From positions 1-53,170 of the forward strand of contig JOBE01000049.1 in the NCBI GenBank assembly GCA_000717735.1: a DNA stretch of 53,170 bases, given 5' to 3'. The notes beneath the pieces are model-generated. The model was not told the DNA's origin. It searched no databases and saw only the letters and a program-made list of their open reading frames with translations. Below, piece after piece: positions 10,085 to 18,467 of the stretch. The stretch comes from Streptomyces griseoluteus (GTDB taxonomy: Bacteria; Actinomycetota; Actinomycetes; Streptomycetales; Streptomycetaceae). The first letter of the stretch is position 1. Every line of letters begins with the position of its first letter. The position numbers and the translations under genes are program-made.

Positions 10085-10103
10085 TAAGGCTAACCTAACC
10101 TTA
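10085..10103 (-). promoter_or_regulatory. Iron box (DmdR/IdeR operator) of bfd
   Basis: TAAGGCTAACCTAACCTTA matches 17 of 19 positions of the DtxR/IdeR/DmdR consensus TWAGGTWAGSCTWACCTWA as I recall it. It lies 26 bp upstream of the bfd start codon, over the expected promoter. Confidence 0.85.
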
Positions 10104-10135
10104 CCCGGCACGGCGGGACCGTAAAAGCCCTGGAT

Positions 10136-10180
10136 ACGACGATGGGGCGCGGATCACATGGATCCGCGCCCCGTCGTCGT
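10136..10180 (-). terminator. Strong terminator after DAHP synthase
   Basis: A 20-bp stem with one G-T wobble and an ACATG loop lies 10 bp past the stop codon of the minus-strand DAHP synthase. It also separates that gene from the bfd promoter. Confidence 0.9.
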
Positions 10181-10190
10181 AGGTACCTAC

Positions 10191-11543
10191 TTACTGATCG
10201 CGGTACATCTCCGCCACCAGGAACGCCAGGTCGAGGGACTGGCTGCGGTTGAGGCGCGGGTCGCAGGCCGTCTCGTAGCGCTGGTGCAGGTCGTCGACGA
10301 AGATCTCGTCGCCGCCGCCCACGCACTCGGTGACGTCGTCACCGGTGAGCTCGACGTGGATGCCGCCCGGGTGGGTGCCGAGGCCCTTGTGGACCTCGAA
10401 GAAGCCCTTGACCTCGTCGAGCACGTCGTCGAAACGGCGCGTCTTGTGGCCGGAGGCGGCCTCGAAGGTGTTGCCGTGCATCGGGTCGGTGACCCAGGCG
10501 ACGACCGCGCCGGAGGCGGTGACCTTCTCGACCAGCTCGGGGAGCTTGTCACGGACCTTGTCGGCGCCCATGCGGACGATGAACGTCAGCCGGCCGGGCT
10601 CGCGGTCCGGGTCGAGGCGGTCGATGTACGTCAGCGCCTCGTCCACCGAGGTGGTCGGGCCCAGCTTGATGCCGATCGGGTTCGCGATCCGCGAGGCGAA
10701 CTCGATGTGGGCGTGGTCCAGCTGGCGGGTGCGCTCGCCGATCCAGACCATGTGGCCGGAGGTGTCGTACAGCTTGCCGGTGCGCGAGTCCGTACGCGTG
10801 AGGGCGCCCTCGTAGTCGAGCAGCAGAGCCTCGTGGGAGGCGTAGAACTCGACGGCCTTGAACTCGGCCGGGTCGGTGCCGCAGGCCTTCATGAAGTTCA
10901 GCGCGTTGTCGATCTCGCGGGCCAGCTGCTCGTAGCGCTGCCCGGAGGGGGACGCCTTGACGAAGTCCTGGTTCCAGGCGTGCACCTGGCGCAGGTCGGC
11001 GTAGCCGCCGGTGGTGAAGGCGCGCACCAGGTTGAGCGTGGAGGCGGAGGCGTTGTACATCCGCTTCAGGCGCTCGGGGTCCGGGATGCGGGACTTCTCG
11101 TCGAAGGCGAAGCCGTTGACCGAGTCGCCCCGGTACGTCGGCAGGGTCACGCCGTCACGGGTCTCGGTGCCCTTGGAGCGGGGCTTCGAGTACTGGCCGG
11201 CGATGCGGCCGACCTTCACCACGGGCACGGAGGCCGCGTAGGTGAGGACGGCGCTCATCTGGAGCAGCGTCTTGAGCTTGGCCCTGATGTGGTCGGCGGA
11301 CACGGCGTCGAAGGCCTCGGCGCAGTCGCCGCCCTGGAGCAGGAACGCCTCGCCACGGGCGACGGCTCCCATCCGGGCGCGCAGCTGGTCGCACTCGCCG
11401 GCGAAGACGAGCGGAGGATACGACTCGAGGTCCGCGATCACATCGCGCAGAGCCTCGGCATCGGGGTACTCGGGCTGCTGCGCCGCGGGCAGGTCTCGCC
11501 AGGTCGCCTTGGCGACGGCGTGGGAATCAGCGTTCACGGTCAC
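10191..11543 (-). CDS. aroG: Class II 3-deoxy-7-phosphoheptulonate (DAHP) synthase
   Basis: A 450-aa plant/actinobacterial (class II) DAHP synthase, the first enzyme of the shikimate pathway, condensing PEP and erythrose 4-phosphate. The sequence WRDLPAAQQPEYPDAEALRD, PLVFAGECDQLR, FLLQGGDCAEAF (metal-ligand Cys), KVGRIAGQYSKPRS, SHEALLLDYEGAL, GHMVWIGERTRQLDHAHIEF, WVTDPMHGNT and GIHVELTGDDVTECVGG covers the full family. The GTG at 11543 (VTVNADSH) gives the usual length; the open frame extends upstream but without family similarity. The neighbouring trp attenuator/trpEG unit fits aromatic amino acid supply. M. tuberculosis AroG (Rv2178c) sits in a similar position. Confidence 0.96.
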   Translation of the reverse strand: MTVNADSHAVAKATWRDLPAAQQPEYPDAEALRDVIADLESYPPLVFAGECDQLRARMGAVARGEAFLLQGGDCAEAFDAVSADHIRAKLKTLLQMSAVLTYAASVPVVKVGRIAGQYSKPRSKGTETRDGVTLPTYRGDSVNGFAFDEKSRIPDPERLKRMYNASASTLNLVRAFTTGGYADLRQVHAWNQDFVKASPSGQRYEQLAREIDNALNFMKACGTDPAEFKAVEFYASHEALLLDYEGALTRTDSRTGKLYDTSGHMVWIGERTRQLDHAHIEFASRIANPIGIKLGPTTSVDEALTYIDRLDPDREPGRLTFIVRMGADKVRDKLPELVEKVTASGAVVAWVTDPMHGNTFEAASGHKTRRFDDVLDEVKGFFEVHKGLGTHPGGIHVELTGDDVTECVGGGDEIFVDDLHQRYETACDPRLNRSQSLDLAFLVAEMYRDQ

Positions 11544-11698
11544 GCCCACCACATTACGGGGTTCTTCGTCCGGTCCTGTCCCCCTGACCAGTGGCTGAGA
11601 CGCGCGCCCGATATGTCCGAGGGCGATCTTCACGCCTTCGGGTGGTGTTACCCTCTGGCCCGTTTCAACAAGTTCACAGTCGAACCACAGGGGTGGGC

Positions 11699-14533
11699 GT
11701 GACCCAGAGGCACCGCAGGGACCGCAAGAAGAAACGACTCTTGTACGGAGCGGCGGCAGCTGTCGTCGCCACCGCCACGATCGGCACCATCGCGGTCGCC
11801 TCACCGGGCCTCCTGGGCACGGCGGGCGACGGCAAGGCCGCTGGGGACACTTCCCTGCAGTCGCAGTTCGCAAACGCGGCGCGCGAGTTCGATGTGCCGC
11901 AGAGCGTGCTGATGGCGGTGTCGTACCGCCAGACGCGGTGGGAGTCGCACGACGGGCTGCCGAGCGTCACCGGCGACTACAACGTCATGGGTCTGACCAA
12001 GGTCGATCCCGAGGACCTCGAGAACGACCCCGACGAGCACATCGAGCACCTCGTCAACGGCACCGGCGACCCGTCGATCGAGAAGAAGATCGACAAGAAG
12101 AGGATGCTGGCCCCGCTGCCCAGGCAGGAGGTCGACACCGACGACCCGAAGCTGCACACCCTGGACAAGGCCGCCGAACTGATCGACAGCTCCACCGAGG
12201 CCGTCCAGAACGACACCGCAGCCTCGATCCGGGCCGGCGCGGCGCTGCTCGCCGAGTACCAGAAGCAGGCCGGCGCCGAGCTGTCGGAGGAGCCGGGCGA
12301 CTGGTTCCCGGCCGTGGCCCGGTACAGCCAGTCGGAGAACCGCAAGGGCGCCGACCAGTTCGCCAAGCGCGTCTTCGAGTCCATCAGGACCGGCGAGGCG
12401 GAGATCACCACGGACGGCGAGCAGGTCGTCCTGCCGGCCGATCCCACGGTCAGGCCGGACAAGCCGTCGAACGTGCCGCTGGCCGCGACGTCCACGGCCA
12501 CGACGGCCACGACCGCCGAGTGCCCGACCGGTCTGGCGTGCCGCTTCGACTCGGCCGCCTACGTGCAGAACAAGGGCAACTACAACATCGCGAGCCGTGT
12601 CCCGTACGGCACCGGTGGCTTCGACGTCCGCCAGATCGTGATCCACGACGTCGAGGGCACCCTCGCCGGCGCCGTGAGCACCTTCAAGGACCCCGAGAGG
12701 TGGGCCAGCGCCCACTACATCGTGGACGCCACCGGCGAAGTCACGCAGATGGTCGAGACGAAGAACGAGGCGTTCCACGCCGGCAACAAGACCGTCAACA
12801 TGCACTCGATCGGCATCGAGCACGAGGGCTACGCCATCAAGGGCGGCAGCAACTGGTACAAGGAGTCGCAGTACGACACCACCGCGGAGCTGGTGAAGTA
12901 CCTGGCGGCCAAGTACCAGGTGCCGCTGGACCGCGAGCACGTCATCGGCCACGACGAGGTGCCGGGGGTACTCGACTACTACGCCCCGGGCGTCCACTGG
13001 GATCCGGGCCCGTTCTGGGACTGGAACCGCTTCATGGGCAAGGCCGGTGCCCCGACCGGTGCCAGTGGCGCGGGCGGCCTGCTGACCGTCGGCCAGACGG
13101 TCCGGGTGGTCCCGCCGTTCACCTCCGCGAACCAGCCGCCGCTGACGTACACGGAGAAGGTCGACGGAGTCGTGACGCGGAAGACCGCGCCCGCCCAGCC
13201 GGCGAACTTCGGCTACCTGTACACGGAGCCGACGACCGGCTCCGCCACGATCAAGGACCCGTACATCCCGGGCGTGGTCTGGAACAGCGGTGACAACTGG
13301 GGCAACAAGGTCCGGGCGGGCGGGCAGTACGTCGTTGCCGACGTCCGACCCGACTGGACCGCCATCTGGTACGGCTCCCAGAAGGCCTGGTTCTCCAACC
13401 CGGGCGGTCAGTACACCTCCCTGGTGAACACCGCGAAGACGGTGGTGAAGCCGGTCGGTACGACCCCTGTCAAGGTCTACGGCCGCGCCTACCCCGAGCC
13501 GGCGGCGTACACCGGGACGGGCGTGAGCGTCCAGGACGGTCAGTTCGGCAAGAACTCCGATCCGCTGACCAAGTACACGATCCCGGCAGGCCAGGCGTAC
13601 ATCGCCGCGGGCGCCGAGGTCTACGGCGACTACTACTCCAGCGCGTTCAACACGGACGGAACCCGCGTCCAGGGGACGACCAAGTTCATCCCCATCCACT
13701 ACAACCACCGCATCGCGTGGGTGCAGTCCGCGGACGTGCAGGTGGTTCCCGCCACCGCTCCCGTCCCCGCGAACACCCGCTACAACCTCCTCGCCCGTGA
13801 CACCTCCGGTGTCCTCTGGCAGTACCAGGGCACCGGCAGCGCCACCGCGCCGTTCCTGACGCGGTACCGGGTCGGGGGTGGCTGGGGGGTCTACAACGCC
13901 GTCACGGCGATGACCGCCCTGCACGCCGACGGCACCGGTGACGCCGTCGCCCGCGACGCCTCCGGCGTGCTCTGGTACTACCAGGGCAGCGGCAACCCGT
14001 CGGCGCCGTTCAAGGCGCGGCTCAGGACCGGTGGCGGCTGGCAGATCTACGACCAGATCATGGGCGTGCGCGACCTGACCGGCGACGGCAAGGCCGACCT
14101 GATCGCCCGTGAGAAGTCGGGTGTCATCTGGCTGTACAAGGGCACGGGCACCCCGGCCGTGCCGTTCGCGCCCCGCGTGAAGGTCGGCACCGGCTGGCAG
14201 ATCTACAACAACATCGTCAGCACCGGCGACCTGACCTCCGACGGCAAGCCGGACCTGATCGGCCGCGACGCGAACGGGATCATCTGGCTGTACAAGGGCA
14301 CCGGCAGCGCCACCGCCCCGTACGCACCGCGCGTCCAGGTCGGCACCGGCTGGAAGATCTACAACAGCATCGTGGGACCGAGCGACCTCACCGGCGACGG
14401 CAAGGTGGACTTCGTGGCCCGCGACGGTTCCGGCGTCCTGTGGCTGTACAAGGGCACCGGCAGCGCGACCGCCCCGTACGCCCCGCGCGTGCAGGTCGGT
14501 CCGGGCTGGCAGAGCTACAACCTGATCTTCTGA
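11699..14533 (+). CDS. Secreted N-acetylmuramoyl-L-alanine amidase with FG-GAP/VCBS repeats
   Basis: A 944-aa exported protein. The N-terminus is basic (RHRRDRKKKR) followed by a hydrophobic stretch to about residue 35, fitting a signal peptide or anchor. A region with transglycosylase-like flavour (residues about 50-230) precedes an amidase_2/PGRP domain (about 310-446). That domain has VIHDVEG, SAHYIVDATGEVTQMV, NMHSIGIEHEGYA and HVIGHDEVPG...WDPGPFWDW, which supply the zinc His residues. A middle SH3-like portion follows. At about 697-944 there are repeated units around DLTGDGKADLIARE.SGVIWLYKGTG (VCBS/FG-GAP type). It probably cleaves peptidoglycan stem peptides during growth or sporulation. 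The GTG at 11699 is chosen over GTG 11693, since AGGGGTGGG precedes it. Confidence 0.88.
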   Translation: MTQRHRRDRKKKRLLYGAAAAVVATATIGTIAVASPGLLGTAGDGKAAGDTSLQSQFANAAREFDVPQSVLMAVSYRQTRWESHDGLPSVTGDYNVMGLTKVDPEDLENDPDEHIEHLVNGTGDPSIEKKIDKKRMLAPLPRQEVDTDDPKLHTLDKAAELIDSSTEAVQNDTAASIRAGAALLAEYQKQAGAELSEEPGDWFPAVARYSQSENRKGADQFAKRVFESIRTGEAEITTDGEQVVLPADPTVRPDKPSNVPLAATSTATTATTAECPTGLACRFDSAAYVQNKGNYNIASRVPYGTGGFDVRQIVIHDVEGTLAGAVSTFKDPERWASAHYIVDATGEVTQMVETKNEAFHAGNKTVNMHSIGIEHEGYAIKGGSNWYKESQYDTTAELVKYLAAKYQVPLDREHVIGHDEVPGVLDYYAPGVHWDPGPFWDWNRFMGKAGAPTGASGAGGLLTVGQTVRVVPPFTSANQPPLTYTEKVDGVVTRKTAPAQPANFGYLYTEPTTGSATIKDPYIPGVVWNSGDNWGNKVRAGGQYVVADVRPDWTAIWYGSQKAWFSNPGGQYTSLVNTAKTVVKPVGTTPVKVYGRAYPEPAAYTGTGVSVQDGQFGKNSDPLTKYTIPAGQAYIAAGAEVYGDYYSSAFNTDGTRVQGTTKFIPIHYNHRIAWVQSADVQVVPATAPVPANTRYNLLARDTSGVLWQYQGTGSATAPFLTRYRVGGGWGVYNAVTAMTALHADGTGDAVARDASGVLWYYQGSGNPSAPFKARLRTGGGWQIYDQIMGVRDLTGDGKADLIAREKSGVIWLYKGTGTPAVPFAPRVKVGTGWQIYNNIVSTGDLTSDGKPDLIGRDANGIIWLYKGTGSATAPYAPRVQVGTGWKIYNSIVGPSDLTGDGKVDFVARDGSGVLWLYKGTGSATAPYAPRVQVGPGWQSYNLIF

Positions 14534-14554
14534 TCGGGTAGTCCGACCGGCCTC

Positions 14555-14594
14555 GGGGCCCGGTCCGCGCCGTCCACGGTGCGGACCGGGCCCC
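14555..14594 (+). terminator. Terminator after the amidase gene
   Basis: A perfect 14-bp stem (GGGGCCCGGTCCGC and its complement) has further pairing of CCGT with ACGG in the apical part. It starts 21 bp after the amidase stop and isolates the trp leader. Confidence 0.8.
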
Positions 14595-14626
14595 GTTTCC
14601 GTGTCCCGTCGGGTTACAGTGCTCGC

Positions 14627-14683
14627 ATGTTCGCGCCTCAGATCCAGAACTGGTGGTGGACCGCTCATCCGGCGGCCCACTGA
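14627..14683 (+). CDS. trpL: trp leader peptide
   Basis: An 18-codon ORF encoding MFAPQIQNWWWTAHPAAH with three consecutive Trp codons (14651-14659). It sits just before a mutually exclusive hairpin array and the anthranilate synthase gene, as in classical trp attenuation. There is no Shine-Dalgarno. TACAGT at 14615-14620 is the right distance for transcription to begin at or beside the ATG, so the leader mRNA may itself be leaderless (inference). Confidence 0.92.
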   Translation: MFAPQIQNWWWTAHPAAH

Positions 14684-14733
14684 TCGCGCGTACACCGACT
14701 GACACGCGAAGGCCGCCCGAGAGGCGGCCTTTT
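14656..14733 (+). promoter_or_regulatory. trp attenuator (hairpins 1:2, 2:3 and terminator 3:4)
   Basis: Segment 1 (GTGGACCGC, 14656-14664, overlapping the last Trp codon) pairs with segment 2 (GCGGCCCAC, 14672-14680) with one mismatch. Segment 2 also holds GGCGGCC (14671-14677), which can pair with segment 3 GGCCGCC (14711-14717) as antiterminator. Segment 3 otherwise pairs with segment 4 GGCGGCC (14723-14729), followed by TTTT, to form the terminator. Confidence 0.9.
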
Positions 14734-14791
14734 CTCGTACCCGGGCCGTCTCCTCCTCTCCGTAGTCCTCCCGGAAGGAACCGACCCGCCC

Positions 14792-16663
14792 ATGGACCTC
14801 TCCCGTCTCCTCGACGCCTCCTGCCCGCCCTTCGCCCTGCTCCGCAGGCGCACCCCCGGCCGTGACCACGACACCGTCGAGGTGCTGATCGGCCGGGTCC
14901 ACGAGGCCGAGCGCCTCGCGGAGCTTCCCGTCGGCCCGCTGCCGACGCTCGCGCTCGTGCCCTTCCGGCAGATCCGGGAGCGCGGCTTCGACGTACGGGA
15001 CGACGGCACCCCGCTCTCCGTGCTCGTGGCGGACGAGACGTACGAGCTGCCGCTCGCGGAGGCGCTCGCGCAGCTTCCCGCGCACGACGTGACCGTGGAG
15101 CGCGGAGGGTTCGACGTCTCGGACGAGGAGTACGCCGGGACCGTGCGGCGGGTCATCGACGAGGAGATCGGCTCCGGCGAGGGCGCGAACTTCGTCATCC
15201 GGCGGACGTACACCGGCGAGATCCCGGGCTTCGGCCGGGCCGACGCCCTCGCGCTCTTCCGGCGGCTGCTCGCCGGCGAGCGCGGCGCGTACTGGACGTT
15301 CGTCGTGCACACCGGCGACCGGACGCTCGTCGGGGCGAGCCCCGAGGTGCACGTCCGGATGTCGGGAGGCACGGTCGTGATGAACCCGATCAGCGGCACG
15401 TACCGCTACCCGGCCGGGACCGCGCCCACCGCCGAGGGCCTCCTCGCCTTCCTCGCCGACCGGAAGGAGACGGAGGAGCTCTCCATGGTGGTCGACGAGG
15501 AGCTCAAGATGATGTGCACGGTCGGCGACATGGGCGGGGTGGTGATCGGCCCGCGCCTGAAGGAGATGGCCCATCTCGCGCACACCGAGTACGAGTTGCG
15601 CGGCCGGTCCTCGCTCGACGTGCGGGAGGTGCTGCGGGAGACGATGTTCGCGGCGACCGTGACCGGCTCGCCCGTGCAGAACGCCTGCCGGGTGATCGAG
15701 CGTCACGAGGCCGGTGGGCGCGGCTACTACGCGGGGGCGCTCGCCCTGCTCGGCACGGACGAGGGCGGCGCCCAGACGCTCGACTCGCCCATCCTGATCC
15801 GGACGGCCGACATCGACGCCGGCGGACGGCTGCGGGTGCCGGTCGGCGCGACCCTCGTCCGGCACTCGGACCCGGCGGGCGAGGTCGCGGAGACCCACGC
15901 GAAGGCGGCCGGCGTGCTCACCGCCCTGGGGGTACGGGAGGGGCGGCCGTCCGGCGGCCCCGCGCCGGCCCCGGCCCTCCTCGCCGACGATCCGCGGGTG
16001 CGGGCCGCCCTGGACGCGCGGCGGGCGGATCTGGCGCCGTTCTGGCTGAAGATGCAGGTCCGGTCGGCCGAGCTGTCGGGCCACGCCCTCGTGATCGACG
16101 CCGAGGACACCTTCACGGCGATGCTGGCGCACGTCCTGCGCTCCTCGGGCCTCGACGTGTCGGTGCTCCGCTACGACGAACCGGGGCTGCGCGAGCTGGC
16201 GCTGACCCACGAGGGGCCGGTGGTCCTCGGCCCCGGGCCCGGGAACCCCTCGGACGCCGCCGACCCGAAGATGCGCTTCCTGCGCGGCCTGACGGCGGAC
16301 CTCGTACGGGACCACCGGCACGGGCTCCTCGGCGTCTGCCTGGGGCACGAGCTGATCGCCGCCGAACTGGGTCTGGAGATCGTCCGCAAGCGGACGCCGT
16401 TCCAGGGGGCCCAGGTGCGGATCGACCTGTTCGGGCAGGAGCGGACGGTCGGCTTCTACAACAGCTTCACCGCCCGCTGCGACGACCGGACGGCGACGGA
16501 GCTGGCACTGCACCGGATCGAGGTGAGCCGGGACGCGGCGACCGGCGAGGTGCACGCGCTGCGCGGGCCGGGCTTCGCGGGGGTGCAGTTCCACCCCGAG
16601 TCCGTCCTGACGCTCGAAGGGGCCGCGCTGACCGCCTCGCTCCTCGCGGGGGTGCTCGTCTGA
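14792..16663 (+). CDS. trpE: Fused anthranilate synthase (TrpE-TrpG)
   Basis: A 623-aa fusion that converts chorismate plus glutamine to anthranilate. The N-terminal chorismate-binding domain (about 1-395) has AYWTFVVHTGDRTLVGASPE, MNPISGTYRYP and ETMFAATVTGSPVQNACRVI. The C-terminal class I glutamine amidotransferase domain (about 430-623) has VVLGPGPGNPSD, the nucleophile loop GVCLGHELIA (Glu replaces the usual Gln after CLGH) and the FHPES His-Glu pair. A GGAAGGA ribosome site precedes the ATG. Expression should follow charged tRNA-Trp through the attenuator. I recall that an attenuator-controlled gene of this type has been described in S. venezuelae. The fused form is also found in phenazine/secondary-metabolite enzymes, so a role beyond primary Trp synthesis is possible. 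Confidence 0.94.
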   Translation: MDLSRLLDASCPPFALLRRRTPGRDHDTVEVLIGRVHEAERLAELPVGPLPTLALVPFRQIRERGFDVRDDGTPLSVLVADETYELPLAEALAQLPAHDVTVERGGFDVSDEEYAGTVRRVIDEEIGSGEGANFVIRRTYTGEIPGFGRADALALFRRLLAGERGAYWTFVVHTGDRTLVGASPEVHVRMSGGTVVMNPISGTYRYPAGTAPTAEGLLAFLADRKETEELSMVVDEELKMMCTVGDMGGVVIGPRLKEMAHLAHTEYELRGRSSLDVREVLRETMFAATVTGSPVQNACRVIERHEAGGRGYYAGALALLGTDEGGAQTLDSPILIRTADIDAGGRLRVPVGATLVRHSDPAGEVAETHAKAAGVLTALGVREGRPSGGPAPAPALLADDPRVRAALDARRADLAPFWLKMQVRSAELSGHALVIDAEDTFTAMLAHVLRSSGLDVSVLRYDEPGLRELALTHEGPVVLGPGPGNPSDAADPKMRFLRGLTADLVRDHRHGLLGVCLGHELIAAELGLEIVRKRTPFQGAQVRIDLFGQERTVGFYNSFTARCDDRTATELALHRIEVSRDAATGEVHALRGPGFAGVQFHPESVLTLEGAALTASLLAGVLV

Positions 16664-16703
16664 CTAGGGCCTGTCCGGCGGATCAGGGGCGGACAGGCCC
16701 TAG
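16664..16703. terminator. 40-bp inverted-repeat element, bidirectional terminator
   Basis: Perfect 14-bp arms CTAGGGCCTGTCCG and CGGACAGGCCCTAG lie between the convergent trpE and dehydrogenase genes, and the dehydrogenase stop codon lies in the right arm. The ends and total length are the same as in the element at 33180-33219. Confidence 0.8.
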
Positions 16704-17695
16704 CCTCTCGGGACCAGGACGTTCTCGCTGCGCCGCCCCGCGGTGTAGTCGAGGACGTTCCGGACCGTGGTGTCGATGATCTGGCCGACCGCGTCCACGG
16801 TGAAGTACGCCTGGTGGGAGGTGACCACCACGTTCGGGAAGGTCACCAATCGGGCCAGGGTGTCGTCCTCGACGACCTCGAGGGACTTGTCGAGGAAGAA
16901 GAGCCCCGCCTCCGCCTCGTACACGTCGAGGCCGACACCGGCGAAGCGTCCGCCCCGGAGTTCGACCACCAGCGCCTCGGTGTCGATGAGGCCGCCACGG
17001 CTGGAGTTCACCAGGATGGCGTCGTCCTTCATGATCTTGAGGGCGGCGGCGTCGATGAGGTGCTGGGTGGCGGGGAGCAGCGGCACGTGCAGGCTGATGA
17101 GGTCGGCCTCGGCGAGGAGCTGTTCCTTCTCGACGTACGTCATGCCGAGCGCGACGCAGGCGGGGTTCTCGGCGACGTCCCAACCGAGGAGGTTCATGCC
17201 GAAGCCGTGGGCGATCCTGGTGAAGGCCTCGCCGATCTTGCCGGTGCCGAGGACGCCGACGGTACGGCCCCGCAGGTCACGGCCCATCAGTCCGTCGAGC
17301 CGGAAGTCGAAGTCGCGGGTGCGGTTGGAGGCGCGGACGATCCGGCGGTTGACGGCCGTCGCGAGGGTCCACGCGAACTCGGCGACGGAGTACGGCGAGT
17401 AGTACGAGACGCGGGCGACGGTGAGGCCCAGGCGCTCGGCGACCTCCAGGTCGATGTTGTTGAAGCCCGTCGAGCGCTGGGCGATCATCTGCGTCCCGCC
17501 GGCGGCGAGGGTCTGCAGGACCCGGTTGTTCAGGTTGGCGTTGACGCTGGTGGAGACGATCTCGTAGCCGGCCGCGATGGGGGCGGTGTCCTCGCTGAGG
17601 AAGACGCTCAGGCAGCGGACGTCGTGGTGCCCCGCGAACGCCTTCTCGATCAGGGGCTTCTCGTCCGCCTGCACGCCGAATGCCAGGATTTCCAC
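16700..17695 (-). CDS. D-2-hydroxyacid dehydrogenase (D-lactate dehydrogenase type)
   Basis: A 331-aa NAD-dependent dehydrogenase of the D-LDH branch. The NAD motif GVLGTGKIGEAF lies near residue 150. The catalytic triad is placed in NSSRGGLIDTEAL (Arg), GVGLDVYEAEAGLFF (Glu) and SHQAYFT (His, about 296). The N-terminus MEILAFGVQADEKPLIEKAF and the RSTGFNNIDL loop match fermentative D-lactate dehydrogenases (LdhA). It would interconvert pyruvate and D-lactate in the cytosol; a related 2-keto acid substrate is possible. The gene is monocistronic, ending in the shared inverted-repeat terminator. Confidence 0.92.
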   Translation of the reverse strand: MEILAFGVQADEKPLIEKAFAGHHDVRCLSVFLSEDTAPIAAGYEIVSTSVNANLNNRVLQTLAAGGTQMIAQRSTGFNNIDLEVAERLGLTVARVSYYSPYSVAEFAWTLATAVNRRIVRASNRTRDFDFRLDGLMGRDLRGRTVGVLGTGKIGEAFTRIAHGFGMNLLGWDVAENPACVALGMTYVEKEQLLAEADLISLHVPLLPATQHLIDAAALKIMKDDAILVNSSRGGLIDTEALVVELRGGRFAGVGLDVYEAEAGLFFLDKSLEVVEDDTLARLVTFPNVVVTSHQAYFTVDAVGQIIDTTVRNVLDYTAGRRSENVLVPRG

Positions 17696-17783
17696 GAGAT
17701 TCCCCTCAGGACGGTGATGGGTCGTATGTCCGCACTCCTGGCGAATATACGACCCTTGCCGTCGGCGCGCCCGGCCCCGGGAC

Positions 17784-18467
17784 TCAGGCGTCGTCGAGGC
17801 CCCGCTCGATGGCGTACCGGACGAGTTCCACCCGGTTGTGCAGCTGGAGCTTGCCCAAGGTGTTCTGGACGTGGTTCTGCACCGTGCGGTGCGAGATGAC
17901 CAGGCGCTCGGCGATCTGCTTGTAGCTGAGCCCCTTGGCGACGAGCCGCAGGACCTCGGTCTCGCGCTCGGTCAGCTGCGGGGCCTTCGGCTCGTCGCCG
18001 CCCGTCGCCGGGACCGGCTCGGACGCGAGCCTGCGGTACTCGCCGAGGACCAGACCGGCGAGACCGGGGGTGAAGACGGGGTCGCCGACCGCGGTCCGCC
18101 GCACGGCGTCGATCAGCTCCTCCGTACTGGCCGACTTGAGGAGGTAGCCGGTGGCGCCGGACTTGACCGCCTCCAGGACGTCGGCGTGCTCACCGCTCGC
18201 CGAGAGGACGAGGACCCGCAGTTCGGGCCGGCCGCCGACCAGCTCCTTGCACACCTGGACGCCCGGCTTCACCGGCAGGTTGAGGTCCAGGACCAGGACG
18301 TCCGGGGTCACCGTCCGGGCACGGCGCACCGCCTGCTCGCCGTCGCCCGCGGTGGCCACCACGTCGAGGCCCGCTTCGGCCAGGTCGCGGGCGACCGCGT
18401 CCCGCCACATCGGATGGTCGTCGACGACCATCACCCTGATCGGCCGCTCGGCCTGCTGCTCGTTCAT
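17784..18467 (-). CDS. NarL/LuxR-family response regulator (MacR-like)
   Basis: A 227-aa regulator. The receiver domain (about 9-125) has VMVVDDHPMWRD with the acidic pair, VLVLDLNLPVKPG with the phospho-Asp, LVLSASGE (Ser) and YLLKSAS (Lys). The C-terminal LuxR HTH (about 160-222) is LTERETEVLRLVAKGLSYKQ...RLVISHRTVQNHVQNTLGKL. Its ATG overlaps the stop codon of the kinase gene (ATGA), so the pair is translationally coupled. Position and partner suggest the S. coelicolor MacR orthologue (a regulator of development and antibiotic production), recalled from synteny rather than tested. Confidence 0.93.
   Translation of the reverse strand: MNEQQAERPIRVMVVDDHPMWRDAVARDLAEAGLDVVATAGDGEQAVRRARTVTPDVLVLDLNLPVKPGVQVCKELVGGRPELRVLVLSASGEHADVLEAVKSGATGYLLKSASTEELIDAVRRTAVGDPVFTPGLAGLVLGEYRRLASEPVPATGGDEPKAPQLTERETEVLRLVAKGLSYKQIAERLVISHRTVQNHVQNTLGKLQLHNRVELVRYAIERGLDDA

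Noticed and set aside
11801..16594. A 1597-codon minus-strand open frame over the amidase and trpE
   Set aside because: Same reason; it crosses the trp attenuator and terminators and has no recognisable domain.
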